Assembly (NCBI GenBank): GCA_003225315.1
Contig: QHZD01000034.1
Coordinates: 1 to 64,000, forward strand
Length of the DNA: 64,000 nucleotides
DNA from: Acidobacteriota bacterium
Lineage (GTDB): Bacteria; Acidobacteriota; Terriglobia; Acidiferrales; UBA7541
Direction of reading: 5' to 3'
Each line of letters starts with the position of its first letter. The stretch's first letter is position 1. The position numbers and the translations under genes were made by a program. This document shows, piece by piece, positions 1 through 8,552 of the stretch. Below the pieces are notes generated by a model. It did no database searches. It was not told the origin of the DNA and was given only the letters and a program-made list of their open reading frames with translations.

Positions 1-123
1 CTCCTCGATCAGCCGTTTAAGCTGCGAGCGGACCATTTCCTCCAGCTCCTCCGTAAAGAACTCTTTGCACTCCGCCCGGTTCAGCTTAAGATGACCGTTG
101 CCGAGGACTTTCAGTTCTCGCAT
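1..123 (-). CDS. Partial CDS, possible transposase N-terminus
   Basis: Only the first 41 codons are in the window; the gene runs off the left edge. It starts with ATG after a strong AGGAGG ribosome site about 8 bases upstream. The visible peptide begins MRELKVLGNGHLKLNR and continues as a charged helix rich in Glu, Lys and Arg. About 65-85 bases upstream of the start there is a TTTTGTGTAAATTCGG stretch that resembles the ends of IS256/Mutator-type elements, so an insertion-sequence transposase is my best guess. This is inference only: no catalytic residue is visible. Confidence 0.5.
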   Translation of the reverse strand, partial: MRELKVLGNGHLKLNRAECKEFFTEELEEMVRSQLKRLIEE

Positions 124-303
124 TTAGGGTGTACCTCCTCTTGGGGTTGGCGCTCCAGAGAAAGTACGCCCTTTTTTCTGCTCCAAAAACCGAATTTACA
201 CAAAAGAAGTTACGCTACCTTGTAAGCCTTCTGTTTACTTTGAGATGGCGGGGAGATTCCCGAGCGCCATAGTCGGAAATGCGAGAGACATGGGTTGGGG
301 GTG

Positions 304-2226
304 TCAAGGGCACTTTGTTAAGTGGAGGGCGCACTTTGCGTCGGCGTTTGTCGGATCGATGATGAGGGCACGACGAAAAAACTGTGTGGCTCGATCTGGT
401 TCGCCAAGTTCCTGCCACAGTTTGCCAGATTGGATCAAGTTCTCGATGCTGAGATTCGTTGCGAGATTGTCCAGCCTTTGCAGGGCGCGTACCGCTGCTT
501 TCTTGTTGCCCGTTTCTGCAAGCGATTTTGCCCAGGCAATACCGAGTTGAGGATCTTGTGCTGCCCGACCGGCAATGGGAGCTATGGTCTGCGCGGCCTT
601 CGCGAAGTCTTTTGCCGCAACATAGGCTAGCCCAAGGACCGCTCGGGCGTGAGCGTCGCCAGGCGTTTCTGTGACAACTTTTCGGAGCAATCGAATCGCT
701 TCGCCAGGTTGACCGGTGAAAAACAAGGCAAGACCCAAATTGCGATGCAGGCCGGGAATTCGTGAGTCCCAAGTCGCGGCTTCGCGATAATGTTTCAGTG
801 CCAGATCATACTTTTCTTCGAGCGCCTCTGCTGTGGCGAGATCGTTGAACGAGGAACCTAGTATGGTGCGCAACGGCGCTTCGGCTCGTCCGGCAGGATC
901 CCGCGGTGATTTCGCAGCAGAGCGCCGTTCAGGATGCAGGTCCCGCTCATCGATCGGGGCCTGGCCGGGTCTAACGATGAATGCGTTCCGGTCATCAGTT
1001 TCGGAAATATCCGGAGCAAGAGCTTCGGCCACACGAGTTTCGTTGTTCGCTTTGGCAGTGACACGGTTTTCGTGTGCTTCCAGCAAGTGCGTCAGTTCTT
1101 GCGCCTTCTTGATTAAGTGCTCGCCCTCTTGCTTCCTTCCGGAGGCCAGCAGAATTCGTCCCAGAACAAAGTAGGCCTGCCGAACTGACAAATGCTCTTT
1201 GGGATTGCCACGTTCTCTGAGGTTGATGGCCTTTCGAAGATACGCTTCCGCCGACCCGCTCGCATTGCGGGCATTCGCATTAAGGCCGAGATACATCCAG
1301 ATTTCCGGCCAGGAAGGGTTTATCTCTGCTGCCAGATGCAAATACCGATTCGACTCATCATAGTTTCTCTCAATCGAGGAAAAAATGCCGAGGAGATAGT
1401 TGGCCAGGAAGTGGCGAGGATTGAGTTTCAGCTCCTCCTCCAGCTGTGAGCGAATTTCAGGTGTCGGACTCCAGGCGTTTGCCTGTAGCAGAGTCCGCGC
1501 CCAAAAGTAGTGCGCGTCCGGCGTGCGAGGATCGAGCCGAAGCGCATTCTGGAATTCCACAATCGCTTCCTGAGGCATCTTCTGCTGTTGATAGCCCCGG
1601 CCAACAAGAACTCGAGACCAGCCGTAATCGCCGACGAGGGCCAGCATTTGGGAGAAACTCTCGGCGGCTCTTTCTTTTTCGCCCGCACCAAGTTGAGCCA
1701 TGGCGAGTGCATAAAGGGGTTCCGCATCCTGCCTCAGCTCGACCGCCCTTGTGAGTGCTGTGGCAGCTCCGGTGTAGTCCTCGCTTCGTAGCAAGGCTTC
1801 TCCCTTGATGGTCCAGGCAAGGGGGTTCTGTGGATCCATTTCCGTGGCTGTCGTAGCCTGTTTTACGGCGTCCGAAGATTTCTTGGCGTACAGATTGACG
1901 ATTGCTATCTCAACGCGAGTTTCCGCGATATCTGCGAACTCCAGGGATTCTTGGCAGAGCTTTGCCGCATCCTCGTATTCCTTTTGGTCTAGTCGAAGCT
2001 TTGCCATCTGCGCGAGGCCGAGCGCGATCACTTGTTGGCTAGCTCGGTTAATCGCGGCGGGATCGCCTGATTTCCGTGCGTCGATGGCTGCTTCCAGTAG
2101 TCGGGAAAGATCATCTGTCACCGGCGTTGATGCGCCTTGACCTTTGCTCTCTGCGCGGAGAACTAAGCTGAGTAGATCGAAGAGAGTAAGAAGGCAGAAT
2201 GCGAGAATCAGCGGACGTTTCAACAT
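304..2226 (-). CDS. Secreted TPR-repeat protein
   Basis: Protein of 640 residues. An N-terminal hydrophobic stretch (about residues 5-25, ILAFCLLTLFDLLSLVL) suggests a signal peptide or membrane anchor. The rest is a series of tetratricopeptide-like helical repeats, for example near residues 130-175, 205-240 and 480-530, with typical W-x-x-x-G-x-A-L and DP-x-x-x-A spacing. A low-similarity linker (about 390-450) separates two TPR blocks. TPR arrays are scaffolds, so no reaction can be assigned. It lies 144 bp downstream of the TonB-dependent receptor on the same strand, an arrangement common in Acidobacteriota, and may be co-transcribed. The start is an ATG with a poor ribosome site. Confidence 0.8.
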   Translation of the reverse strand: MLKRPLILAFCLLTLFDLLSLVLRAESKGQGASTPVTDDLSRLLEAAIDARKSGDPAAINRASQQVIALGLAQMAKLRLDQKEYEDAAKLCQESLEFADIAETRVEIAIVNLYAKKSSDAVKQATTATEMDPQNPLAWTIKGEALLRSEDYTGAATALTRAVELRQDAEPLYALAMAQLGAGEKERAAESFSQMLALVGDYGWSRVLVGRGYQQQKMPQEAIVEFQNALRLDPRTPDAHYFWARTLLQANAWSPTPEIRSQLEEELKLNPRHFLANYLLGIFSSIERNYDESNRYLHLAAEINPSWPEIWMYLGLNANARNASGSAEAYLRKAINLRERGNPKEHLSVRQAYFVLGRILLASGRKQEGEHLIKKAQELTHLLEAHENRVTAKANNETRVAEALAPDISETDDRNAFIVRPGQAPIDERDLHPERRSAAKSPRDPAGRAEAPLRTILGSSFNDLATAEALEEKYDLALKHYREAATWDSRIPGLHRNLGLALFFTGQPGEAIRLLRKVVTETPGDAHARAVLGLAYVAAKDFAKAAQTIAPIAGRAAQDPQLGIAWAKSLAETGNKKAAVRALQRLDNLATNLSIENLIQSGKLWQELGEPDRATQFFRRALIIDPTNADAKCALHLTKCP

Positions 2227-2370
2227 GCCACACGAACAACCGGGACACTGTCAGGGATTTCCTGGTTCGGCCACAGCACGAACTCATCCTAGCATAAGGC
2301 CTCGGAGATAAAAGGGAGGGGCGCAACGGCTTCCTGCGCACCTCGTCCTGTATCTGCATCCGAGTGTTCG

Positions 2371-5300
2371 TTAGAAGGTCAGCCTCGTTTGAAATTCGAT
2401 TACGCGGCCAGCCAAAGCGCCGCTCGCTTGGCCAAAGTGCGGATCGTTTATGGAGACGTTGTTCGCATTACGAGCGAACGGTATTAGGTTCAGCTTGTTG
2501 AAGAGGTTGAAAAAATTGGCGCGAAGGTCCAGTTTGGCCGATTCACCCTTGAAAAAAGGCACCGGCGTAGACTTGGAAAAACTCATGTCAAACGTCTGGT
2601 AGCGGGGGCCGCGGAACGAATTGCGGTGGATGAACGGCGGCCCCGTGGTACAGACATCGAAGTATGGCGTTCCAGCGATTGGGCCATTCGCTGCGGTGCA
2701 ATTCCCACCCGGAACTATTCCGGGGAAGTTACCATTAACCTTCTTGAAAATATCGGTGCTGAAATCGCTTCCAGCGTTTCCGAGCAATTTGGCCGGGAGC
2801 GCCGGACAGAGCGTGCCTCCCGCAGGAATGGGAGGACAATTGTTGTTCTCGATCGGTGACCAGGGGAAACCACTATGGAATTGGAAAGTTCCATCCAAGT
2901 GCCAGCCGCCAAAGGCTTTCCCCACTAAATCACTCCGGTTTCTTAGAATCGGAAGATCGTAGAGCGCCGTGAACAGCATATTGTGGGTCACGTCGAAGTC
3001 GGATGGACCATAGTCCCAAGTCTGGTTGATCGGATAGAAGGGATCCCTGTTTCCTCCGGCCCCCTCCCAAGAGCCTCCATCCACGCTGCTGCTGTATTGA
3101 TACTTGCCAAAGAATTGGAACCCATGAGAGAAGCGCCGCGTCGCGCTAACGTTAAGGGCGTTGAAGTGGCCATTCACGTCCGTGGTCGGAAAATAGACAG
3201 GAGACAAAACCGCGTTCACTTGGGGATAAACGCGGTTAAGTCCAACGATTCTCAACATTTTACGACTTTGGCTGCCCTGGTAGCCGACAGTAAAAAGAAA
3301 GTTCCAAGGTAACTCGCGCTGCACTTCCGTTGAGTATAGATATACATAGGGAGTGTGAGTCGTCTGAGGAGCGCCCCAGATTTCCACGTTGCCAGCGAGC
3401 GGCAGGCCAGTTGCAGGATTGAAAGTGGCGGCGATGAGAGGATTGGCGGGCCAACTCAGGGGGCTGTTGCTTTTACCTTCCGTAACAACAATCAAACCAT
3501 TATCAAAAGGTGGAACACCCCATGGGTTCGCCGCGAAGTCGTTCGCACTCATGGCGCAGCAGAAACCTTCTCGGAATAGAAACGGAGGGTTCACGCGGCT
3601 GATGCCAGTCATCGTGTCCGTGATGCGGTTGTAGGCCACGCCGAAACCGCCACGTATGACCGTTTTATTCACGAACTTCGATGGCGTCCATGCAAAGCCC
3701 AGACGGGGAGCAAAGTTATTCTTGTCAGCGGGATAGAGAGGCCCGCCCACCCGCAACGTAGCAGTCAGCAGCGGATTGGGTCCGGAACCCAGGATGAGAT
3801 TGCTTTGGCGACCGAATTTCTCATTCAGAGGTGCGAAATACTCATAGCGCAACCCGACATTAAGAGTAAAATTTGGCCGCAGCTTGATATCGTCCTGGCC
3901 GAATCCGGCGTAATCGTGCTGACGGTAATACTTGTGGACATCCGTCGGGCCGCCTGTCCTTGGATCCACATTGATCCCTTCGTAGATGGGCGTGCCGTCC
4001 ACAAAGTTCCAAATACCATGGGCCACATATACGGGACGTGCGGCCCCAAATTCGTAATCGTTGTTATCCTGGTTTAGTGTGGCGATAAATCCGCCTTTGA
4101 GGCTGTGGCGTCCCAGCAGTTTGCTGAACGTGTCGCGAAATTCAAACTGGTTCTGCGCGAACACGCCCGGTGAGTTCGTCCCTTGGTTTGCTCCATACTT
4201 CACTCGGTCACCAGGGACCTGTTCAATTTCCCATCGCGGCAGATTCCACGCTACGTTAGAGTTGCTGGCCAATTGATTGGCGAAGAAGCGCGTCCAATTC
4301 AAACGCGCCTCATTCATCATTGTCGAGGAGAGGGTATGGTTCCAGATGAGGGCAACATACTTATTCCGCGGGTCAAAGGTAAGGTCTGCCATGGGACGTC
4401 CATTGGCACCGAGGTCGCCGCCAACACTATTTAGAGGTGTGATGTAGAAGCTGACAGCAAACAGGTCCCTTGCACGAGTGTAGTCCACGCGGGCGTTGTA
4501 CTGGTTGCCGCTCGACTGAGTTGGAGCAAAGGTGATAACTTTCTGAAGATCTGCCACACCGTCGAGGCCGCATCCAGTTGTGTTTCCGTTGAAGAAGTCC
4601 GCATACTGACCATAGCTCATCGTGCAGCCACCATTGGCGGCTGAACCTACGTCTACTCCTCCGTTCACTACTTGGCAGCCGGCAGCAGAGCCGTAGCCTA
4701 CTGCATTAAAATCTGAGCAACTTGGGGCCAAAACTTGTGCGATTCTGGGTTGCGATCCAGTCGCCGTGGCCAAATCTCCTACCACCGTGCCTTTTCGATT
4801 CGCGGCCATCCATTGCTGTAAGGCGGATGTCTCTAGGTACTGGCCTCCTGAAAACTGAACGTCGGTGGTACGGTCCCCTTCATAGGAGAAGAAAAAGAAC
4901 AACTTGTCCTTCATGATGGGACCGCCGAGACCTCCACCAAATTGGCGCAAATTTTGACGGACCTTTTGCGGCGACTGGCCGTCCGGACCGCCCCACTTGT
5001 TGAAGGCGTTCAGGCCGGGAGAGTCGTCCTTGAAAAAACCGCTCCCATGGAACTGGTTAGTTCCGTTCTTGGAAACGACTTTGACTTGCGCCCCGGTGTT
5101 CCGTCCGTCTTCCGCAGAATAGCTGTTCGCGACGACAGTTACTTCTTGGATGGACTCCTGATTGGGTGTGAGAATCGCCGCACCGCCCCAGGTCAGACTG
5201 TTGACGCTTGTACCGTCAATCGTAAAATTATTGCCACTGTTGCGTTGACCGTTCGCGGTAACCTGCACCTGATTTTCCACGGAGAATATGGAAGAGTTAG

Positions 5301-5865
5301 AGCCCCCCGGTCCACCAGCGTTGGGCAAGTTAGCGGCGGTGCCGTTTGCCGCCCGCGCCCCGTCTCCAAAAACGCCAGGAGCCAGCCGCAGCAATTCATA
5401 TGGATCGCGGCCGGTTTGCGGGAGTCGCTCGATCTGGTCCGCGCTGATAGTTGAGCTAACGTTGGCGCTCTCAGTCTGTAGACCGACGTCTGAGGCAGAA
5501 ACGGTTACCTGCTCCGTGACAGCACCGACGTCAAGCTTCACATCGATACCTCGAGGTTGTTCAGCTTCTACCATAACGCCGTTGGCCTGATACTTCTTGA
5601 AGCCACCCGCTTCAACAACAATGCTGTAAGTGCCCGGTGCAAGCTCGCCGATCCGATAAAAACCTTCCGCACTCGCGACCGCGTCTCTGCTGGCGTTGGT
5701 CGCCTGATTTGTGACGGTCACCTTTGCCCCAGGGACAGCATTCCCTTGGGGATCGATAACGGTGCCCTGGATGCTGGCCTTGAACTGGGCGTGGGCGGCG
5801 GTGGCGAGAAACACGGCGCAGGCCGCGAACATGGTAGTGCGGATAAACAGTCTAGATAGGCTCAT
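2371..5865 (-). CDS. TonB-dependent receptor, CarboxypepD_reg-like (Oar-type)
   Basis: Outer-membrane receptor of about 1164 residues. I chose the internal ATG at 5865 because AAGGAG lies six bases upstream and a clean signal peptide ending AHA follows directly; a 15-codon longer reading has no such support. After the signal peptide comes a carboxypeptidase-regulatory-like beta domain (about residues 30-110, GTVIDPQGNAVPGAKVTV), then a plug-like region, then a long beta-barrel rich in aromatic strands ending in Phe (FQTRLTF), as needed for barrel insertion. The family imports large or scarce substrates, often glycans, through TonB energy; the substrate cannot be told. It is transcribed before the TPR gene, from a promoter-like sequence at 5945-5973. 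Confidence 0.9.
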   Translation of the reverse strand: MSLSRLFIRTTMFAACAVFLATAAHAQFKASIQGTVIDPQGNAVPGAKVTVTNQATNASRDAVASAEGFYRIGELAPGTYSIVVEAGGFKKYQANGVMVEAEQPRGIDVKLDVGAVTEQVTVSASDVGLQTESANVSSTISADQIERLPQTGRDPYELLRLAPGVFGDGARAANGTAANLPNAGGPGGSNSSIFSVENQVQVTANGQRNSGNNFTIDGTSVNSLTWGGAAILTPNQESIQEVTVVANSYSAEDGRNTGAQVKVVSKNGTNQFHGSGFFKDDSPGLNAFNKWGGPDGQSPQKVRQNLRQFGGGLGGPIMKDKLFFFFSYEGDRTTDVQFSGGQYLETSALQQWMAANRKGTVVGDLATATGSQPRIAQVLAPSCSDFNAVGYGSAAGCQVVNGGVDVGSAANGGCTMSYGQYADFFNGNTTGCGLDGVADLQKVITFAPTQSSGNQYNARVDYTRARDLFAVSFYITPLNSVGGDLGANGRPMADLTFDPRNKYVALIWNHTLSSTMMNEARLNWTRFFANQLASNSNVAWNLPRWEIEQVPGDRVKYGANQGTNSPGVFAQNQFEFRDTFSKLLGRHSLKGGFIATLNQDNNDYEFGAARPVYVAHGIWNFVDGTPIYEGINVDPRTGGPTDVHKYYRQHDYAGFGQDDIKLRPNFTLNVGLRYEYFAPLNEKFGRQSNLILGSGPNPLLTATLRVGGPLYPADKNNFAPRLGFAWTPSKFVNKTVIRGGFGVAYNRITDTMTGISRVNPPFLFREGFCCAMSANDFAANPWGVPPFDNGLIVVTEGKSNSPLSWPANPLIAATFNPATGLPLAGNVEIWGAPQTTHTPYVYLYSTEVQRELPWNFLFTVGYQGSQSRKMLRIVGLNRVYPQVNAVLSPVYFPTTDVNGHFNALNVSATRRFSHGFQFFGKYQYSSSVDGGSWEGAGGNRDPFYPINQTWDYGPSDFDVTHNMLFTALYDLPILRNRSDLVGKAFGGWHLDGTFQFHSGFPWSPIENNNCPPIPAGGTLCPALPAKLLGNAGSDFSTDIFKKVNGNFPGIVPGGNCTAANGPIAGTPYFDVCTTGPPFIHRNSFRGPRYQTFDMSFSKSTPVPFFKGESAKLDLRANFFNLFNKLNLIPFARNANNVSINDPHFGQASGALAGRVIEFQTRLTF

Positions 5866-5944
5866 GAGTCGCTCCTTCACCCCAAAAAAACTTGCGAAAT
5901 GGCCTAGCACCCTCAGCTAAATCGGTTCACTACTATTGCCGGGG

Positions 5945-5973
5945 AGTCTAAACAGCGTGTTTTCAAATGTCAA
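5945..5973 (-). promoter_or_regulatory. Sigma70-type promoter for the TonB receptor
   Basis: On the minus strand TTGACA is followed after exactly 17 bases by TAGACT. The predicted start of transcription lies about 70 bases before the chosen ATG at 5865. The -35 hexamer is perfect and the -10 matches four of six positions. Confidence 0.55.
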
Positions 5974-5990
5974 GCAATATTGATTTCGGG

Positions 5991-6069
5991 CAGTGGGTCC
6001 GTTTGAATTTTGACCCCTATTGTCACGATTAAGAAAATTCAAACCGACCCACTACGTGATTTCGATTCT
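5991..6069. repeat. Palindromic repeat, copy 1
   Basis: First of two directly repeated copies, 79 bases long. It starts CAGTGGGTCCGTTTGAATTT and its right arm, AAATTCAAACCGACCCACT, is nearly the reverse complement of the left arm, so each copy could fold into a hairpin of about 19 paired bases. It resembles paired ends of an IS21-like element or a small non-autonomous element; identity is inferred. Confidence 0.7.
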
Positions 6070-6094
6070 GCCGGCAGCGACTCTTCGCTCTCGG

Positions 6095-6172
6095 CAGTGG
6101 GTCCGTTTGAATTTTACTTCTATTCTCACGATTAAGAGAATTCAAACTGACCCACTATGTGATTTCAATTCT
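6095..6172. repeat. Palindromic repeat, copy 2
   Basis: Second copy, 78 bases, differing from copy 1 by a one-base indel and a few substitutions. Left arm CAGTGGGTCCGTTTGAATTT and right arm AATTCAAACTGACCCACT again pair. A 25-bp spacer separates the copies. The tandem arrangement suggests duplication by an excised or decayed mobile element. Confidence 0.7.
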
Positions 6173-6496
6173 CCTGGGCACGGTGTTTGGAATAATTGAG
6201 TAGGAGTCATCTCATGACCAAAGATCCGGAAAAACCAGGATGCTTCAGGCCCTACTAGCCCAGTCCTTCTAAGGCGTTTGCGGCACGGCTCGCGACCCGG
6301 TCGGGACAAGTTCCGCTGCGCCCCTCCTAAGAGCCATTTTGAGACAGGTTCTAGTCGACGCTCGAAGCTGGGTGCCGCAGGCTGGGTAAGGGCGGACGAC
6401 CTGCTCAAAATGGATTCCATCGAGCACATGATTTCCCAGCCGGAGTTTGGCGCGATGCAGGTTTTTACCGGAGCGCAAGATAAAGGGTTCACTCAC

Positions 6497-6525
6497 TTGT
6501 GAGTAAACTGGGGTGCCCCTATGAT
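6497..6525 (+). promoter_or_regulatory. Sigma70-type promoter of the NRPS operon
   Basis: TTGTGA and TATGAT are separated by exactly 17 bases (four and five matches of six to consensus). Transcription would start near 6532, giving a leader of about 110 bases before the ATG at 6643. Confidence 0.5.
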
Positions 6526-6593
6526 GCGGTTGCCATAAGTTATCTTGTGGACGGTTTTGGGTGCCGAAGCTGTTGAAAAGGGGTTATTTAGAC

Positions 6594-6618
6594 GAAGCCA
6601 GACCAGGGGGGTGGCTTC
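6594..6618 (+). promoter_or_regulatory. Leader hairpin just upstream of the NRPS ribosome site
   Basis: GAAGCCA and TGGCTTC form a perfect 7-bp stem with an 11-base G-rich loop. The hairpin ends nine bases before the AAGGAG at 6628-6633. It could affect ribosome access or mRNA stability. There is no T-run, so it is not an intrinsic terminator. Confidence 0.3.
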
Positions 6619-6642
6619 TCGAAAGGCAAGGAGAGAGTGTCC

Positions 6643-8532
6643 ATGGAAAACCCAGTCCCGGGGCGGTCCGACAAAATGAATACTGCCGAACGCAAGCCTG
6701 AACTGATCCATGAGCTTGTGTCCGAGCAAGCATCGCGCAACCCCCAAGCCTTGGCAATTTCGGCGGGTTGCAAGTCACTCACATACTTGGAGCTGGAGGC
6801 GCGCGCCAACCGCATGGCGCATCATCTGCGATCTTTGGGAGTCGGCTCGGAAGTTGTCGTTGGCCTTTGCGTGGAGCGTTCCATAAGCCAAATCGTGTGC
6901 GCTCTGGCGATCCTGAAAGCAGGGGGAGCATATCTTCCCTTGGATCCCTCTTACCCCACGGAACGCTTAAAATTCACTTTAGAGGATTCTCAAGCGCCAT
7001 TTCTAGTCACAGAAGATCATCTTGCTGAGAGACTCTCCGGAAGTAATTGCCGGATAGTTTCTGTTGATGGTGCTGATCGAGTACAAATTGAGTATCAACG
7101 ATCCGAAAGGCCCGTCAACTCCAGTCGTCCAGAGAGTCTGGCATACGTCATATATACGTCAGGATCCACGGGTGTTCCCAAAGGTGTTGCGATTAGTCAC
7201 CAAAACTTACGGAATCTGATCCAATGGCATCAGGACACCTTCCAAGTAGCTTCCAAGGACCGAGCAACATATCTAGCAGGCTTGGGCTTTGATGCCTCAG
7301 TTTGGGAGCTATGGCCGTACATCACGGCTGGCGCCAGCCTTCATCTTCCGGAGGATTCGGTTCGCACGGATCCAGAGTCTCTCCAACGCTGGTTGCTGCG
7401 ACAAGAAATTACGATCAGTTTTGCTCCTACGCCACTCGCGGAGCGCTTGATCACGCTATCGTGGCCTGCGCGCACATCGCTGCGGATTCTGCTGACCGGG
7501 GGGGACGTGCTTCATAGATTCCCTTCGAGGGAACTGCCCTTCACGCTCGTGAACAATTACGGCCCGACAGAGTGCACCGTCGTAGCGACCTCCGGGCCAG
7601 TTGGAGCCAGAACGGAGCCTGTTAGCCGGCCCACAATCGGCCTGCCCATTGCTAATACGCAAATTTATATTTTGGACGAGAATTTTGAGCGCGTCGCGGA
7701 TGGTGCTTCAGGAGAGCTATTCATTGGCGGCAAGGGAGTTGGGCGGGGCTATCTGAACCATCCTGAACTCACCGCCGAGAAATTCCTTCCAAATCCTTTC
7801 GATTCCAACCCCGACGCACGAATGTACCGGACCGGAGACCTTGCCCGCTTACTGCCGGACGGCCAGGTCGAATTCCTGGGCAGAGGCGACGATCAAATTA
7901 AGATCCGTGGTCATCGGATCGAACCAAACGAAATTACGTCCGTCCTGGCTGAAAATCCGGCTATACAACAGAGTGTCGTTGTCGCTCGAGAGCTACAAGA
8001 TGGAGAGAAGAGCCTGGTCGGTTACTTTGTGCCGGCTCCTGGAGTGCGAGTACGAGCGTCGGATCTCAAATCTGCGCTGCTAAAACGCTTGCCCGACTAC
8101 ATGGTGCCAACCGCTTTTGTGCAATTAGAGTCCCTACCTCTTACACCGAGTGGAAAGGTCGATCGGACAGCACTGCCACGGGTGACGTCAACAAACACCC
8201 TAACCGACAATACATACGTTGCGCCGCGCACGCCCGTCGAGGAAAGAGTCGCGGGAATCCTTGCGCAGCTTCTAGGACTTGAAAGTGTCGGCGCTGAGGA
8301 CAATTTCTTCATGCTCGGCGGCCATTCACTTTTGGGAACGCAGGTGATTATTCGACTCAGGGATATCTTCGGGATCGAACTGAGCCTGCGAACTATCTTT
8401 GAGGCTCCCACGGTCGCTGAACTTGCCGCTCGTGTCGAGGCTTCCCTGATTGCGAGACTGGAAGCGATGAGTGAAGAGGAAGCCCAGCGAATTCTCGAGC
8501 CTCCATCGGGTGGATTGCTTCAGGCAATTTAA
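6643..8532 (+). CDS. NRPS A-PCP didomain protein, predicted leucine-activating
   Basis: Activates an amino acid as an adenylate and loads it on its own carrier domain. All adenylation core motifs are present: A3 YTSGSTGVPKG (near residue 170), A4 FDASVWEL (about 216), A5 NNYGPTE (about 304), A7 YRTGDLARLLPDG, A8 GRGDDQIKIRGHRIE and A10 TPSGKVDRTALP. The carrier motif is LGGHSLLG with phosphopantetheine Ser562. Reading the ten specificity positions by alignment to GrsA gives D-A-W-F-L-G-N-V-V-K, the published leucine code. No C or TE domain is attached, so it is a stand-alone loading unit. ATG 6643 is preferred over an upstream GTG at 6637 because AAGGAG then has nine-base spacing. First gene of the operon; 20 bp before the P450. 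Confidence 0.93.
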   Translation: MENPVPGRSDKMNTAERKPELIHELVSEQASRNPQALAISAGCKSLTYLELEARANRMAHHLRSLGVGSEVVVGLCVERSISQIVCALAILKAGGAYLPLDPSYPTERLKFTLEDSQAPFLVTEDHLAERLSGSNCRIVSVDGADRVQIEYQRSERPVNSSRPESLAYVIYTSGSTGVPKGVAISHQNLRNLIQWHQDTFQVASKDRATYLAGLGFDASVWELWPYITAGASLHLPEDSVRTDPESLQRWLLRQEITISFAPTPLAERLITLSWPARTSLRILLTGGDVLHRFPSRELPFTLVNNYGPTECTVVATSGPVGARTEPVSRPTIGLPIANTQIYILDENFERVADGASGELFIGGKGVGRGYLNHPELTAEKFLPNPFDSNPDARMYRTGDLARLLPDGQVEFLGRGDDQIKIRGHRIEPNEITSVLAENPAIQQSVVVARELQDGEKSLVGYFVPAPGVRVRASDLKSALLKRLPDYMVPTAFVQLESLPLTPSGKVDRTALPRVTSTNTLTDNTYVAPRTPVEERVAGILAQLLGLESVGAEDNFFMLGGHSLLGTQVIIRLRDIFGIELSLRTIFEAPTVAELAARVEASLIARLEAMSEEEAQRILEPPSGGLLQAI

Positions 8533-8552
8533 GATTGACAGGCGAGCAGCGC

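Larger units (their letters stand above)
5866..6642. other. Gene-free spacer with repeats and divergent promoters
   Basis: This 777-bp spacer separates the receptor gene from the NRPS operon. I see no convincing gene. It holds outward-facing promoter-like sequences at both ends, a duplicated palindromic repeat (5991-6172), and, from about 6175 to 6490, low-coding sequence with broken short frames. A 14-codon frame at 6214-6258 (MTKDPEKPGCFRPY) has a TAGGAG ribosome site seven bases upstream and could be a leader peptide or the stump of a decayed gene. The make-up looks like mobile-element debris. Confidence 0.5.

Noticed and set aside
6278-6502. 74-codon plus frame in the NRPS upstream spacer
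   Set aside because: No ribosome site and overlaps the promoter; both strands are equally open here and none has recognisable content.
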